DNA of 64,000 nt from Orychophragmus violaceus (Eukaryota > Streptophyta > Magnoliopsida > Brassicales > Brassicaceae), in assembly GCA_030180135.1 (NCBI GenBank), contig CM058230.1, positions 16,803,082 to 16,867,081 on the forward strand, written 5' to 3'. Below the pieces are notes generated by a model. That model made no database searches and had not been told where the DNA came from. It worked only from the letters and a program-made list of their open reading frames with translations. The position numbers and the translations under genes were made by a program. Positions 11,801 through 20,904 of the stretch are shown piece after piece. Numbering within the stretch: position 1 is the first letter of the stretch; every line of letters starts with the position of its first letter.

Positions 11801-13124
11801 GTAGATGAACAGACGACAAAGGAACCAGCGAAGGTAGTTTAGTAAATGTGTATAAAAAATTTGGACTACAGAATAAAGAAATTAATTTTTGTGTGTGACA
11901 GGAAACAGTAGGTGTACCCTTTAATGAAGCAGTTAGCTTAACAAGGAACAAGCCTAAAAATAAGAACCACGGCCGCAAAAAGAAGGCGGGGAAAATGAAA
12001 ATATTGAGTGGTAGGACTGAAGAACCGGTTGAGCTAAGCGATTCTTCTCCCCCACCCAAGCGTGTTAAAGAAAGTCCATCGAATGATGAGATTGAGCTAG
12101 CTCGGGTATTTGTAGGGTTAAGGGAAAGCGAAGATATGTATTTTGAGCACAAGGACGCCTGGGAAGAAACGCTGAAACTATTCCCAACGAAGTAATAAAT
12201 AACTGTGCTTATAGAAAAGGATAGTATGATAGATGTACTGACATGCCGTTCAATTTGTAGGAAATACGATCTGAAGAACTTGATGTTTGGGGAGGTGGCT
12301 ATCAATAACCAATTCTTGCTTGATATTGCTGAGCCGAAGAAATTTTTGAACACAACAGTAAGTAGTTTGAAAGTTTGTTAAATATAATGGAATAGAAGAG
12401 TAACATGTATGGTATCTGGGTACTTCAGCATATGCAGGTACTTGCAGAATACATATACTTCAAACATGCTAGGTACTTCGCAACGGAGAGGGTGGTGTTC
12501 CTTCCACCTTGATTTTCCAACCATTTGCAAGGGCGACATAGGAGCTTTATGAAGTCAAAAAAACCGCGAGAGTACCATTGGGACGAACGCATGAAGGAGT
12601 ATGTATACGGGGAGTGGACGCACGGCCGGGCAAAGGCAAGGTGGTTTGAAGATGTCTCAACAGCTTACGTTCCCATGAATTGGGACGGCGATCACTGGGT
12701 TGGGGTTGTTATTAATTTAGATTTAGAGACCGTTGAACTATTAGACCCGTTGCCAATCCATAACAGTGGTGCCAAAGCTGCTACAAACATTGCGCCAATT
12801 GTTGAAATGATTCCCTACATTGTGGAGGCATTCTTCAAGCTCGACCCAGAGAGTAACAGTATGAAGCCGAGGGAGAAAACGAAGCCGGGGAAACAGGAAC
12901 TGAAAGGGAATTTACCGCCTTATTCATGGAGTCGGTTAAAGACAGTGTACACGAATGATCGAGTAGGTGATTGCGGACCTGTTACAATGAAGTTTCTTGA
13001 GCTGAATGCCCTAGCTAGATCAGATGGAATAGAAGCGATGACAGATGAATTTGTGGACCAGTTTAGGCAGGAGTATGCCATGGAGATATATAAGAAGTGG
13101 ATAGTACCACAAATTTACGAATGA
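8860..13124 (+). pseudogene. DUF1985 and Ulp1-type SUMO-protease gene of the MULE, with two nonsense codons
   Basis: A multi-exon gene. Exon 1 (8860-9783, 308 codons) is a DUF1985 domain. Exon 2 (9860-10786) holds basic repeats (NKKKRKPSLLAIE, NKKRKLPLLAIE) and a coiled coil. Small exons at 11059-~11235, 11299-11505 and 11600-11833 look like copies of one exon (MDSEVCT, TDDEVCT). Then 11902-12191 with a basic nuclear-import-like patch, 12261-12357, and 12438-13124 with the Ulp1 cysteine-protease core: His (codon 12693-12695, GDHWVG), Asp (12744-12746, LLDPLP), Cys (12972-12974, GDCGPV). Such proteases remove SUMO-like modifiers. Frames agree across the splices checked, except for a TGA at 10040-10042 (from CGA by C to T) and a TGA at 12510-12512 where the family has Trp (from TGG). 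ULP-like genes are known MULE passengers (Kaonashi). The catalytic residues are kept. The join after the 11059 exon is unclear to me. Confidence 0.8.
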
Positions 13125-14373
13125 ACTTTTATCTATTCTGAGTGATTTGTAACATTCATGGATTGTGAGTTATGTGTTTGAGACGTGAGGAAATGTTTGT
13201 CTTTCCGAACTTGGAGTATTTGGTTTATGTGTGATAACATAAATTACGTGTTGCTATTTTGATGGGTATCAATTCGAATATGGGTGGATAGACAAATTGA
13301 AGATAAGTGTGGGTGGACAGGTGATATGAAGTTAGTCTATGGATTCATACTTAGCAATATTTATGAAATGGTAAAATGCAAATTAGGACGGATAGCGATA
13401 TTGGTGAAGGTATGAATTGACGTTGGACTTAAAATGATAAATGAAATAGATATAGGGACGATATAGATAGTTAATAACTGAGAGGAATATTAATGAGTGG
13501 ATATATCTAAGAAAGCTATGTGGCTAGCATCTTACATGTTTGAACCTAGAAAGTGCGTTGATAGACAGCATGTTGAGTTTATAACGTTGTTGATATTATT
13601 ATTTGTATGTAAATAATGGATGGGAATATAATATATGAAAATAGGGGATAATGTAGAGTAAAACAAATGGATAGCGTGGAGGGTAATAAGAGCAACGTAT
13701 CCATATTTGGGGAAGATTATACACCGAGAGTTTTGATTTATTAAAGAAAGAAGTAATTTATTGGTTTCCTTGTTATTGACTGTAGTAGAGGGTAATAATG
13801 ACGGGGGTAAATGTTGTAGCCTCGAGGCCTGTGATATTAACGTAGGTATTTGATTTGGTTTTTTTTCATTTGCAAAAAAAGGTAAAATGAAAGACAAAGA
13901 AAAAGTACAGATTCATGGAAAGTTTCGTGAGGTAGACGTGAGATGATTTGATTGATCTAATAATACACTGGTCGATAAGATTGGCGGCAATGGCGAGAAA
14001 GTATAATATAAAATTGGAGTCAGTTATAATGACGTCTTGGAAGTCGTAAAAGTGATTTGACGAGACACAGAAATGATGACGGTTTGAAGGGTCAGCGTCT
14101 CGAGAAGCTGGGTTGAGGGGTTTAAAGTTGGGGATTTGAGACAAGTTAAAATGGGTAGATGTACAAGAATATATTTTGTAAGATTTATAGGCATTTTAAA
14201 AGTTTAGTGGATAGAGGAAAGCCTAAATTAATACTGGATGGGTAGTTTTATGTATTGGTGGATAATGTAATAGAAAAGTAAGTCATAGTTATAAATAATA
14301 TTAAACATGTAATCCCAAAATAATAACAAAATATAAAATTTTAATTGTGTGAAAAAGCATAAACAGACGCGTT
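13125..14373. other. Non-coding MULE interior rich in ATGGATA/TATCCAT
   Basis: No convincing coding frame. I count TGGATA or TATCCA at 13285, 13498, 13668, 13698, 14208 and 14259, plus variants such as CGGATA (13389) and TGGACA (13305). The segment lies between the 3' ends of the Ulp1 gene and the GW-tailed F-box-like gene. Confidence 0.6.
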
Positions 14374-15264
14374 TTACATTGCGACGTTGGCCCAACCGCC
14401 ACCGCCTTCCCAACCGCCTGCGTTTTCCTGTCCGCCGTTTTCATGACCGTGGTTTTGTCCCCCACCATTGTGCACTACGACCTGGCCCCAACCGCCTCCG
14501 TTGTCATCATGACCCCAACCACCGACGTTTTGCTCAAAATCAGGCCAAACACCGTCGAGGGGATTTGGGGGTAGCACAGGCCATTCAAGAAAAGTCTGCG
14601 GGATTATTTGGAAGAAAACAGTTTGCTCGATAGTCCAAAAACAAGCATTGCACATGCCGCAACCTTTGATATTCTCGGCGGTGATACTAAGCCAATAATT
14701 AAAAACGGAGCAAGGGCATGATCTTAAACTTCCAACATCAGTTTCATCCCTTATGAGAGCGAGGTCGACGGCTATTCCGATAGGCCAGGAGTAGCGCTCG
14801 AATTTCCTAACGTCCTTCCTAAGAGCACGGATAGCGGAACGGGAAAGAAATGGGATAGTCGAACCTGAGTCAAAGGATGGGTAAATGGATCGCCGGATGA
14901 CTTCGAAACAATACATGGCGGATTTGCAACCGGCGATGGTAGAAGATTTAATCTTTTGAAAAGCTTCTAATCTTCCATCGTATGTGTACATGAAGTCGGA
15001 AATTCCCTTCAAAAACAAAGCAGATACGTTTTTGGCATCCAAGCAAGCATTGTACAAAAGCGTGATGCCTCTTTGGTCTCCTTCGGATTGGCCCTCCTGG
15101 ATAAGGTTAATTCGAGAAATAGTATCCACGTGATCGGCGTCTTGAGAAAGAGTTTTGCAGACAACGCGGATTTTGAAGTGTTCTCGAATATGATCACTTG
15201 CATTCTTCGCAAGGATTATTCTTCTTACTTCGGGCGGCAGGTTTAGAAGGTTAGCAGAAGTCAT
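14374..15264 (-). CDS. F-box-like protein with a Gly/Trp-rich (GW/WG) tail, MULE cargo
   Basis: A single intact exon of 296 residues. Residues ~6-50 (NLPPEVRRIILAKN..VVCKTL) fit an F-box-like motif, the part that would dock to SKP1 in an SCF ubiquitin ligase. The middle resembles the At2g35280 type of F-box-like protein, with SEL1-like helical text and a Cys cluster (SCPCSV..KGCGMCNACFW). The last ~60 residues are unlike that family: VGGWGHDDN, GGGWGQ, AGGWEGGGGW, with four Trp each beside Gly. GW/WG platforms bind Argonaute proteins in other systems; that it does so here is inference. A paralog at 18412-19284 lacks the tail. Its upstream side holds a tandem duplication (15312-15825). F-box identity is by eye only. 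Confidence 0.75.
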   Translation of the reverse strand: MTSANLLNLPPEVRRIILAKNASDHIREHFKIRVVCKTLSQDADHVDTISRINLIQEGQSEGDQRGITLLYNACLDAKNVSALFLKGISDFMYTYDGRLEAFQKIKSSTIAGCKSAMYCFEVIRRSIYPSFDSGSTIPFLSRSAIRALRKDVRKFERYSWPIGIAVDLALIRDETDVGSLRSCPCSVFNYWLSITAENIKGCGMCNACFWTIEQTVFFQIIPQTFLEWPVLPPNPLDGVWPDFEQNVGGWGHDDNGGGWGQVVVHNGGGQNHGHENGGQENAGGWEGGGGWANVAM

Positions 15265-15311
15265 GCTGAATGAACAAATTTGGAACTATGGAGAGAGTGA
15301 ATGCGTAGAGA

Positions 15312-15825
15312 AATATTGTTTTTATGGATGCCAGAAGGTCGCCACGTTTCAGTTTCCAACATGAATATAAATTCCGTAAGACAAACACGTATCCATAAAA
15401 CTGTTAATTTGATTGGACGCGGAATCCGAAGTGCAAAACAAGTAAAATTGAAAATTAATTTTATTTTATTATATTGCTCATATTATGTATAGGTATTATA
15501 GCTAAAGGGAAAGACATATGGATAGGTGATTGTTAAATATAAACTGGTTAACTGATGGAGAGCCATGGGGCTGCGAAAGATGGATAGACAAATATTGTTT
15601 TCATCGAAGCCAGAAGGTGGCCACGTTTCAGTTTCCAACGTGAATATAAATTCCGTAAGACAAACACGTATCCATTTTATATTGCTCATATTGATCAATT
15701 TTATTTTAAAACACGTTTCAATTTTATTTAATTATATTGCTCATATTATGTATAGGTATTATAGCTAACGGGAAAGACATATGGATAGGTGATTGTTGAA
15801 TATAAACTGGTTAACTGATGGATAC
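15312..15825. repeat. ~280-bp tandem duplication upstream of the GW-tailed gene
   Basis: 15312-15396 matches 15596-15674 (shared CCACGTTTCAGTTTCCAAC, ATAAATTCCGTAAGACAAAC) and 15475-15558 matches 15741-15823 (shared TATTATGTATAGGTATTATA, TGGTTAACTGATGGA). Each unit holds ATGGATA/TATCCAT copies, so the duplication doubled the motif number. It lies in the likely promoter of the minus-strand gene that starts at 15264. Confidence 0.85.
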
Positions 15826-16106
15826 TTAAGAGAATACCATGTCTTATATCAAGTAACATCTATGAATGGAAGAGAATAAGTGAGAATGGATGGTAATTGA
15901 GATTGCCAATAAACATTAAGCGATAAAAAATAATTCGTGAATTTGAGGCCGCATTATGATATTCATTTACTAATAGATAAGATTAGATTGAAATAAAATC
16001 TGCAGTTTGTTATATTATACATGGATACAGAAGCAGATTCTAAAGCATAGATAGACACAGCAATATATGTGGAATCGGAAATCGAAGAAGTAGATAACTT
16101 TAAAAG

Positions 16107-16600
16107 TCAGTAGAGTAAATGACTCATATCTGTTAGTTTGGTTTCAAGGTCTTCAATCTTTGAAAGGAGAAAGTCGACCCTATCAATTAAACCTGCCATT
16201 TGAGACTTGTTTGATTCTGCTTTCAGGAGAGCCTCAACTTTAAGCTTTTCAATTTCTTCAGTAACTGCGTCGTCCCACCACTTTTTGAATGCACATCCAT
16301 GACCTGGACCCTACGAATGAGAAGGTAGACGGTTGCCGGTGGATAATGGGTAAAAAGAAAATATAGAAATGCATTAGCACTATGGAATATAGTAAAAAGT
16401 TATACATCCGATAGATCGTAAAGACATGTATAGAGGCGCCTTCCTTTACTCTCAGGTAATGTAGAGGTCGTTAGGAACAAGGAAGCCTTGCAATCGCAGC
16501 TCGTAGGAATACCTAATTGACGAGTGGTTTGAATAACTGGCCTTATATCGGAGACATGCTGTCCCCATTTGTAGCTAATTTTGTTAGCTGTATCACTCAT
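16107..16600 (-). CDS. GRF-type zinc-finger protein with coiled-coil tail, MULE cargo
   Basis: Two exons, 16600-16406 (65 codons) and 16310-16107 (67 codons and stop), join in frame. Residues ~30-75 fit a GRF finger: GIPTSCDCKASLF, then GRRLYTC and GHGCAFKKWWDDAV. The rest is a predicted coiled coil (LKVEALLKAESNKSQMAGL and on). GRF fingers bind nucleic acid in other proteins; plant versions with coiled-coil tails are a large family of unknown role. A second GRF gene is at 19830-20413. The start at 16600 is the first ATG; the donor (GAT/GTATAA) and acceptor (CGTAG/GGT) are canonical. Role in the element is unknown. Confidence 0.75.
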
Positions 16601-17019
16601 ACTGTAAGAAGGAAACCAAAAGATGGGGAAACGGAGTAGGTTGAGTGGTGATTTTGTTCTTTGGGTAGACTACTTATAGCAAGAATAGAAATGTTGGAAT
16701 GTGAAAACAAAAATAAAGAGTTAAAGTGAACGTTAAAAAGATTGGGTACAGTGTTTCTATTTAAGAAGTACTAATTGGATGGATAGATGGGTAAAAAGGA
16801 TGTTAGTTGTCTTATACACGAATAGTGAAATAGAGAATACGTTTATCCATGTAGATAGTTCAAACTTAATGACGAAACTGGTCAAAGCGAAAGAAATCGG
16901 ATTTGACTAAAGGAAAGAGACATTAACTTAAAAGAGAAGGAGAGAAGATAGAGTTGTAGTTAAAAAACAAAAACAAAGAAGGTCCAAAAGTAGGCATTAG
17001 CCGAGAGTAAAAACAAGCA

Positions 17020-17646
17020 ATGTGGTTACCAAGTTCGCTACTAGCCGAAATCGCAGCTAGGGTCGCAGAAGATGGCGTTGATGCTTGTGCGAATCTACTT
17101 AAGGCAGGCCCTGAGGGCTTGAATGCGGTTTGTTCACCGGAGGTGTATTCAAGAGTCCGACTGGACAGGCGGCATGACTTCACTTGGTTTGCAGACGAAG
17201 ATTTATCGTGGTATTACAAATTCTACAAGAAGTGCGTAGAGCACAAAAATCCGTTTGCGATGTACACCGAAAGTCTGCGAACTGCATTCAATTTGGGCGA
17301 TCTAGAGAAAGCTATAGCAATTTTACTCTGGGTGAGGGAAGCGTATCCCCATGCGGAGCTAATGTATATTATTCTTAACTGGTGCGCAGGTAGAAGCTGT
17401 AACGCTGAGTATAAGGTTTTCAGATCTAAACGATCATATGATGAGGCAATGGCTATTGGTGAGATGCTGGTGTACCACGTGCGTGCGGTTATGCCAAAAG
17501 AAGTTGACAGTTGGCATGATTCTTGGAGCTGCAACGATTTGGATGATTGTTGGTGGGTTCACACGATGATGGGTGAGAATAGTGGGGATAGGTGCGAGAA
17601 CTGTTTCTTCTATTTCCTATCCATTAAAATTAGGAAGATGTCGTAA
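17020..17646 (+). CDS. F-box-like/SEL1-like protein, MULE cargo
   Basis: An intact single-exon frame of 208 residues starting at the first ATG. The start (LPSSLLAEIAARVAEDGVDA) fits the F-box-like beginning of the At2g35280/At1g67623 type, followed by helical repeat text with FYKKCVEHKNPFAMYTESLR and DLEKAIAILLWVREAY, and a C-terminal Cys cluster ending GDRCENCFFYFLSI. It differs clearly from the two minus-strand F-box-like genes beside it. TATCCAT motifs follow directly (17618, 17651, 17676). A SKP1-docking role is inferred from family only. Confidence 0.7.
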   Translation: MWLPSSLLAEIAARVAEDGVDACANLLKAGPEGLNAVCSPEVYSRVRLDRRHDFTWFADEDLSWYYKFYKKCVEHKNPFAMYTESLRTAFNLGDLEKAIAILLWVREAYPHAELMYIILNWCAGRSCNAEYKVFRSKRSYDEAMAIGEMLVYHVRAVMPKEVDSWHDSWSCNDLDDCWWVHTMMGENSGDRCENCFFYFLSIKIRKMS

Positions 17647-18411
17647 GTATTATCCATGTAATATATTTTGATGTGTATCCATGATAATGGATATAAAAGT
17701 CGAGAAGAGAAAGGCATAACATTAGTTTTGGGGTAATACCTTGTTGTAAATGGACGTAAAATGGATTGTGTAACAATAACCAATATAGTCAGTCCTTGAT
17801 ATAAACTAACTGTAGACAAATTGGCGTGTAACTAGAAAGGTGGAGACTATTTAACTAATTATTATCCTTCGTTGGTATTGGGTTGAGTACAAAAGCTATG
17901 ATTAGACAAGTTAAGTGGCTGAAAAGAAATGACGCAGACATGCTGACACATAAAGTAGACATTAATTAATGACGAGTGTTTAAGTCCCCGATTTCCCAAG
18001 TAAACACCGGAATGACAATCATAATGAAAAAGTTGTGAGGTTGACCAACGTTATTAAATATATGGGGGAGGTAGTGGCTAGTCTGTTTCAATGGATGGAT
18101 AAATAGGAAAGATAAGTTTTAAAATGGATAGTAAAGTACAAATTTTATTATTAAAATGCCAAAACAACCTAAAGTAATGACAGATTGAGAAGTATAACGT
18201 TTTTTTGGTACAATTGATACTAAACTGATGATATAATTGATAGGACAAGAAGAAGAAGGGTTTACATATCCACCATAGATGAATGGATAGAATAACAAAA
18301 AGTTACAATACTAAAGGGTCTACATATCCACCATAGATGAATGGATAGAATAACAAAAAGTGACAATACTGTTCGCGAATAACTAAGAAAGCGTAAAAAA
18401 AACGGTTATAT
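17647..18411. other. Non-coding MULE interior, motif-dense
   Basis: Holds ATGGATA/TATCCA copies at 17651, 17676, 17688, 18096, 18125, 18267, 18284, 18325 and 18342. No coding frame. Confidence 0.6.
18262..18370. repeat. Near-perfect ~58-bp tandem duplication carrying two motif copies per unit
   Basis: The unit around ACATATCCACCATAGATGAA and TGGATAGAATAACAAAAAG is present twice in a row, with one or two differences. Each unit holds one TATCCA and one TGGATA. Confidence 0.95.
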
Positions 18412-19284
18412 CTAAACGCCCTGAACCGCAGGAATGGTGATTTGCCCATTAACGCCGACCAACACGGCGGCGCCTTGTTCATGATCAACAACACCATCAA
18501 CAAAAGCGGCCCAAACAACAGCGTCGTTTAGGGCGGGTGCTTCATATAGTTCGGCATTTGCTTCCCAGTCAATGAGGTCCACCCATTTGAAAAAAGTACC
18601 CGGGATTACACGGAAGAAAACAGAAGTTTCAATAGACCAAAAGCAGAGGTCGCACATACCGAGACCTTTAACTTTTTCGTCTAGAAAGTCAAGCCAATAG
18701 CGATGGACAGAGCACGGGCATGATGCAATTCTACCATGGTTAGTAGAGTCAGATATCGCGGTTATATGCGCGGAGATGTTCATGGGCCAAGTTATGCGCT
18801 GAAATTTGCGGACATGCTTTCTAAGGTTACGGATAGCAAAACGAGAAAGAAAAGGAATCGTTGAACCTGAATCCAGCTCAGGAAAGATGGAACGGCGTAT
18901 GACTTCGTAACAATATAAGGCGGGCTTGATTCCCAGGACCGCGCATTGCTTAAGGCGTGCAAAGGCATTAGCTCTCCCATCTGTGTACAAAAAAGCCGAT
19001 ATCGCCTCCAAAAAAATTGCGGTTGGATTCTTCGCATCTAGACATGCGCGTTCAAGATGGAGTATCTCTTGATAATCGTGGTGCGTCTTGATAAGGTCAA
19101 CCTCAAACAAGGTATCCATGTGATCAGCATCGTCGCGAAGTGTCTTGCAGACAGCTCGGATTTTGAAATGCTCGAGTATGTTCTCACTAGCATTTATTGC
19201 AAGTATAGACCTCCTTAATGCAGTTGGCAAGTCGAGTAGAGTCGGAGAGGTAACGATGAAAGGGGAGGGGTTCATTGAGCTCAT
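18412..19284 (-). CDS. F-box-like protein, paralog of the GW-tailed gene, MULE cargo
   Basis: An intact frame of 290 residues from the ATG at 19284 (MSSMNPSP). The frame could open earlier at 19386, but that stretch contains a TATA-like ATATATAAATATG, so I prefer the later start. It aligns along its length with 14374-15264: LDLPTALRRSILAIN, FKIRAVCKTL, DSGSTIPFLSRFAIRNLRK, SCPCSVHRYWLDFL and GLGMCDLCFWSIE. The C terminus (after residue ~235) is Ala/Val rich and has no GW motifs. This suggests that the GW tail was gained, or lost, after the two genes separated. F-box assignment by pattern only. Confidence 0.75.
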   Translation of the reverse strand: MSSMNPSPFIVTSPTLLDLPTALRRSILAINASENILEHFKIRAVCKTLRDDADHMDTLFEVDLIKTHHDYQEILHLERACLDAKNPTAIFLEAISAFLYTDGRANAFARLKQCAVLGIKPALYCYEVIRRSIFPELDSGSTIPFLSRFAIRNLRKHVRKFQRITWPMNISAHITAISDSTNHGRIASCPCSVHRYWLDFLDEKVKGLGMCDLCFWSIETSVFFRVIPGTFFKWVDLIDWEANAELYEAPALNDAVVWAAFVDGVVDHEQGAAVLVGVNGQITIPAVQGV

Positions 19285-19508
19285 CTTGGGTAATGCGAAG
19301 GGCAAGTGTGGACAGATGGGTATGTGAGCAGACATAACATATTTATATATTGCTTTAGACCTTAAAATAATACTAAAACAACTCATTAAATGATTATGAC
19401 AAGCAAAACAGTGTAGGAGTACATAAACGAAATATAAATAAATAGGGAAAATGACAATTTAAACAACTTAATGGGTATAAAATATGAGCCCTATTTGATA
19501 ATACAGTG

Positions 19509-19600
19509 AGTGAGTATCCATGGCCATATATAGAAGGTCAAATATAACTTGAGTATCCATGGACATAGAAAAAAGTTGAAATAAAACTTGAGTATCAATA
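19509..19600. repeat. ~40-bp tandem repeats each opening TGAGTATCCATGG
   Basis: Two units (from 19511 and 19551) begin TGAGTATCCATGGMCATA; a third, decayed unit begins TGAGTATCAATA near 19590. Confidence 0.85.
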
Positions 19601-19829
19601 TATGTAGTTGTAGTTTTTAACAACTAGTTCAGATTTGTATCCATTTTTGTGCGTTAAATATGATAAAGAGTGTATCCAGCTCAATTACATAACGAAAAGT
19701 GGCAAAAGAAAGACAAAACAAAGAAATGAGTTTAAGTTGATTGAATAAGGTAGGGGGTATAGAAGATGGCAAAGTGTACAACAAAAAGCTACTGGCGTCG
19801 AATCCTCGCTTATTATAAAATCACTACAA

Positions 19830-20413
19830 TCAGCCGGGATATAGGTGCTCCTTCAACTGGGCAAAAGCCCAAACAACTGCACAAGAAGACACTGCGGTAA
19901 CCCATATAAAACACAACCTGGTCATCTTTTCCTCCACATGCTTCTTTGTAGGAAAAGAGTTGTTGTTCTTTGCGACCTCGACGGAGATCTTTCTAGCAAT
20001 TTTGAACGCTAATTCGTCTCGAACTTCGTTTGACCAATTTTGTAAAAGACTAACGTCCTGTTGTATTTTCTTGAAATCCTTTGAAACCCTGTCTACCTCT
20101 TTCATAATCGCGTCGTCAACCCAATCGCGAACATGACCTTCCATTGGGAACTGTTCAGAAAAATGAAAGTGGATTTCTAAAGAAAGGATGGGAAAATAAT
20201 TAAGTAGAATAGAAGAGAAATCTTATATCTTTTTCTAACCCGGCTAGCTTGTGGGCATTTGAACCACCTTCGATGAAGGTTAGCACGATTTCTAGCATAT
20301 CCTACTTCAATGCGTTCCCCACACCAACACATGGTTGGGGCTGCGATGCCTACCGATCTGCAGGGTAATGGTTCATCAGAAGTGGGAACAGTAGAAACAG
20401 AAGCGAAACTCAT
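19830..20413 (-). CDS. GRF-type zinc-finger protein with coiled coil and C-terminal membrane helix, MULE cargo
   Basis: Exons 20413-20240 (58 codons) and 20150-19830 join in frame to give about 164 residues. The GRF finger is at ~residues 25-55: PTMCWCGERIEVGY then RRWFKCPQ. It is followed by WVDDAIMKEVDRV, a coiled coil, and a hydrophobic stretch near the end (LCFIWVTAVSSCAVVWAF) that should span a membrane. This layout, GRF, coiled coil, TM, is common among Arabidopsis GRF proteins of unknown function. Both splice sites are canonical. With 16107-16600 it gives the element two GRF genes that share little sequence outside the finger and the WWDDA/WVDDA motif. Confidence 0.8.
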
Positions 20414-20427
20414 TTTGTGAAAAGTTG

Positions 20428-20730
20428 TTAATACGTAACAGGGGGTCTCAGTGGTATAACTCGGGTGGTAGGAGGTCCAAAGTATTCTGAAACATGTTCA
20501 ATATATAAGGAAAGTGATGTAGCTACGAAAATTAAATAAAAAGAACCATCCACGACAGGTATGTAAAATGGATAATTTGAAGGGAACCGAAAGAAGTAAG
20601 TAAGTATGGGTAAATCAAGTATAGTTGAAGCTAAGTTTAATATACTTAGATTTCGGTCAAAAGAAAAAGTTTTGGCCGCCTGCTTAGTAAATCGTAGTAG
20701 TAGCTTTATGGGGGAAAACAAAACCCACAT
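20428..20730 (-). CDS. Possible small membrane protein, unrecognised
   Basis: An open frame of 100 codons from an ATG at 20730. It shows two or three hydrophobic stretches (MWVLFSPIKLLL, LPILTYFFRF, GSFYLIFVATSLSLYI) and a Pro-rich end. It ends 15 bases before the GRF gene start and could instead be its promoter or leader. I recognise no family. Chance frames of this length are possible in AT-rich DNA. Confidence 0.3.
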   Translation of the reverse strand: MWVLFSPIKLLLRFTKQAAKTFSFDRNLSILNLASTILDLPILTYFFRFPSNYPFYIPVVDGSFYLIFVATSLSLYIEHVSEYFGPPTTRVIPLRPPVTY

Positions 20731-20904
20731 CAATAGTTTCAAAAATAGTCAACATCAAGTCAAATCAAAACGAAGTAATGCAACAGGTATCCATCGAAAA
20801 TGATGGACAGCTAAACAATAAAAGGTGCCATCCAAGATGAAGAGCGTTTTAAGTAGCCATTCTTAATCAAAAAAAATACATGGCTCGTTATAAAGAGCTT
20901 GTTA

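Noticed and set aside
10040..12512. TGA codons in the Ulp1 gene as recoded selenocysteine or readthrough sites
   Set aside because: Positions correspond to ordinary Arg/Trp codons and match the C-to-T decay also seen in the transposase; plants do not use selenocysteine.
13532..14144. Minus-strand frames of 92-121 codons in the MULE
   Set aside because: AT-rich, no domain or amphipathic pattern, and full of the ATGGATA motif; treated as non-coding.
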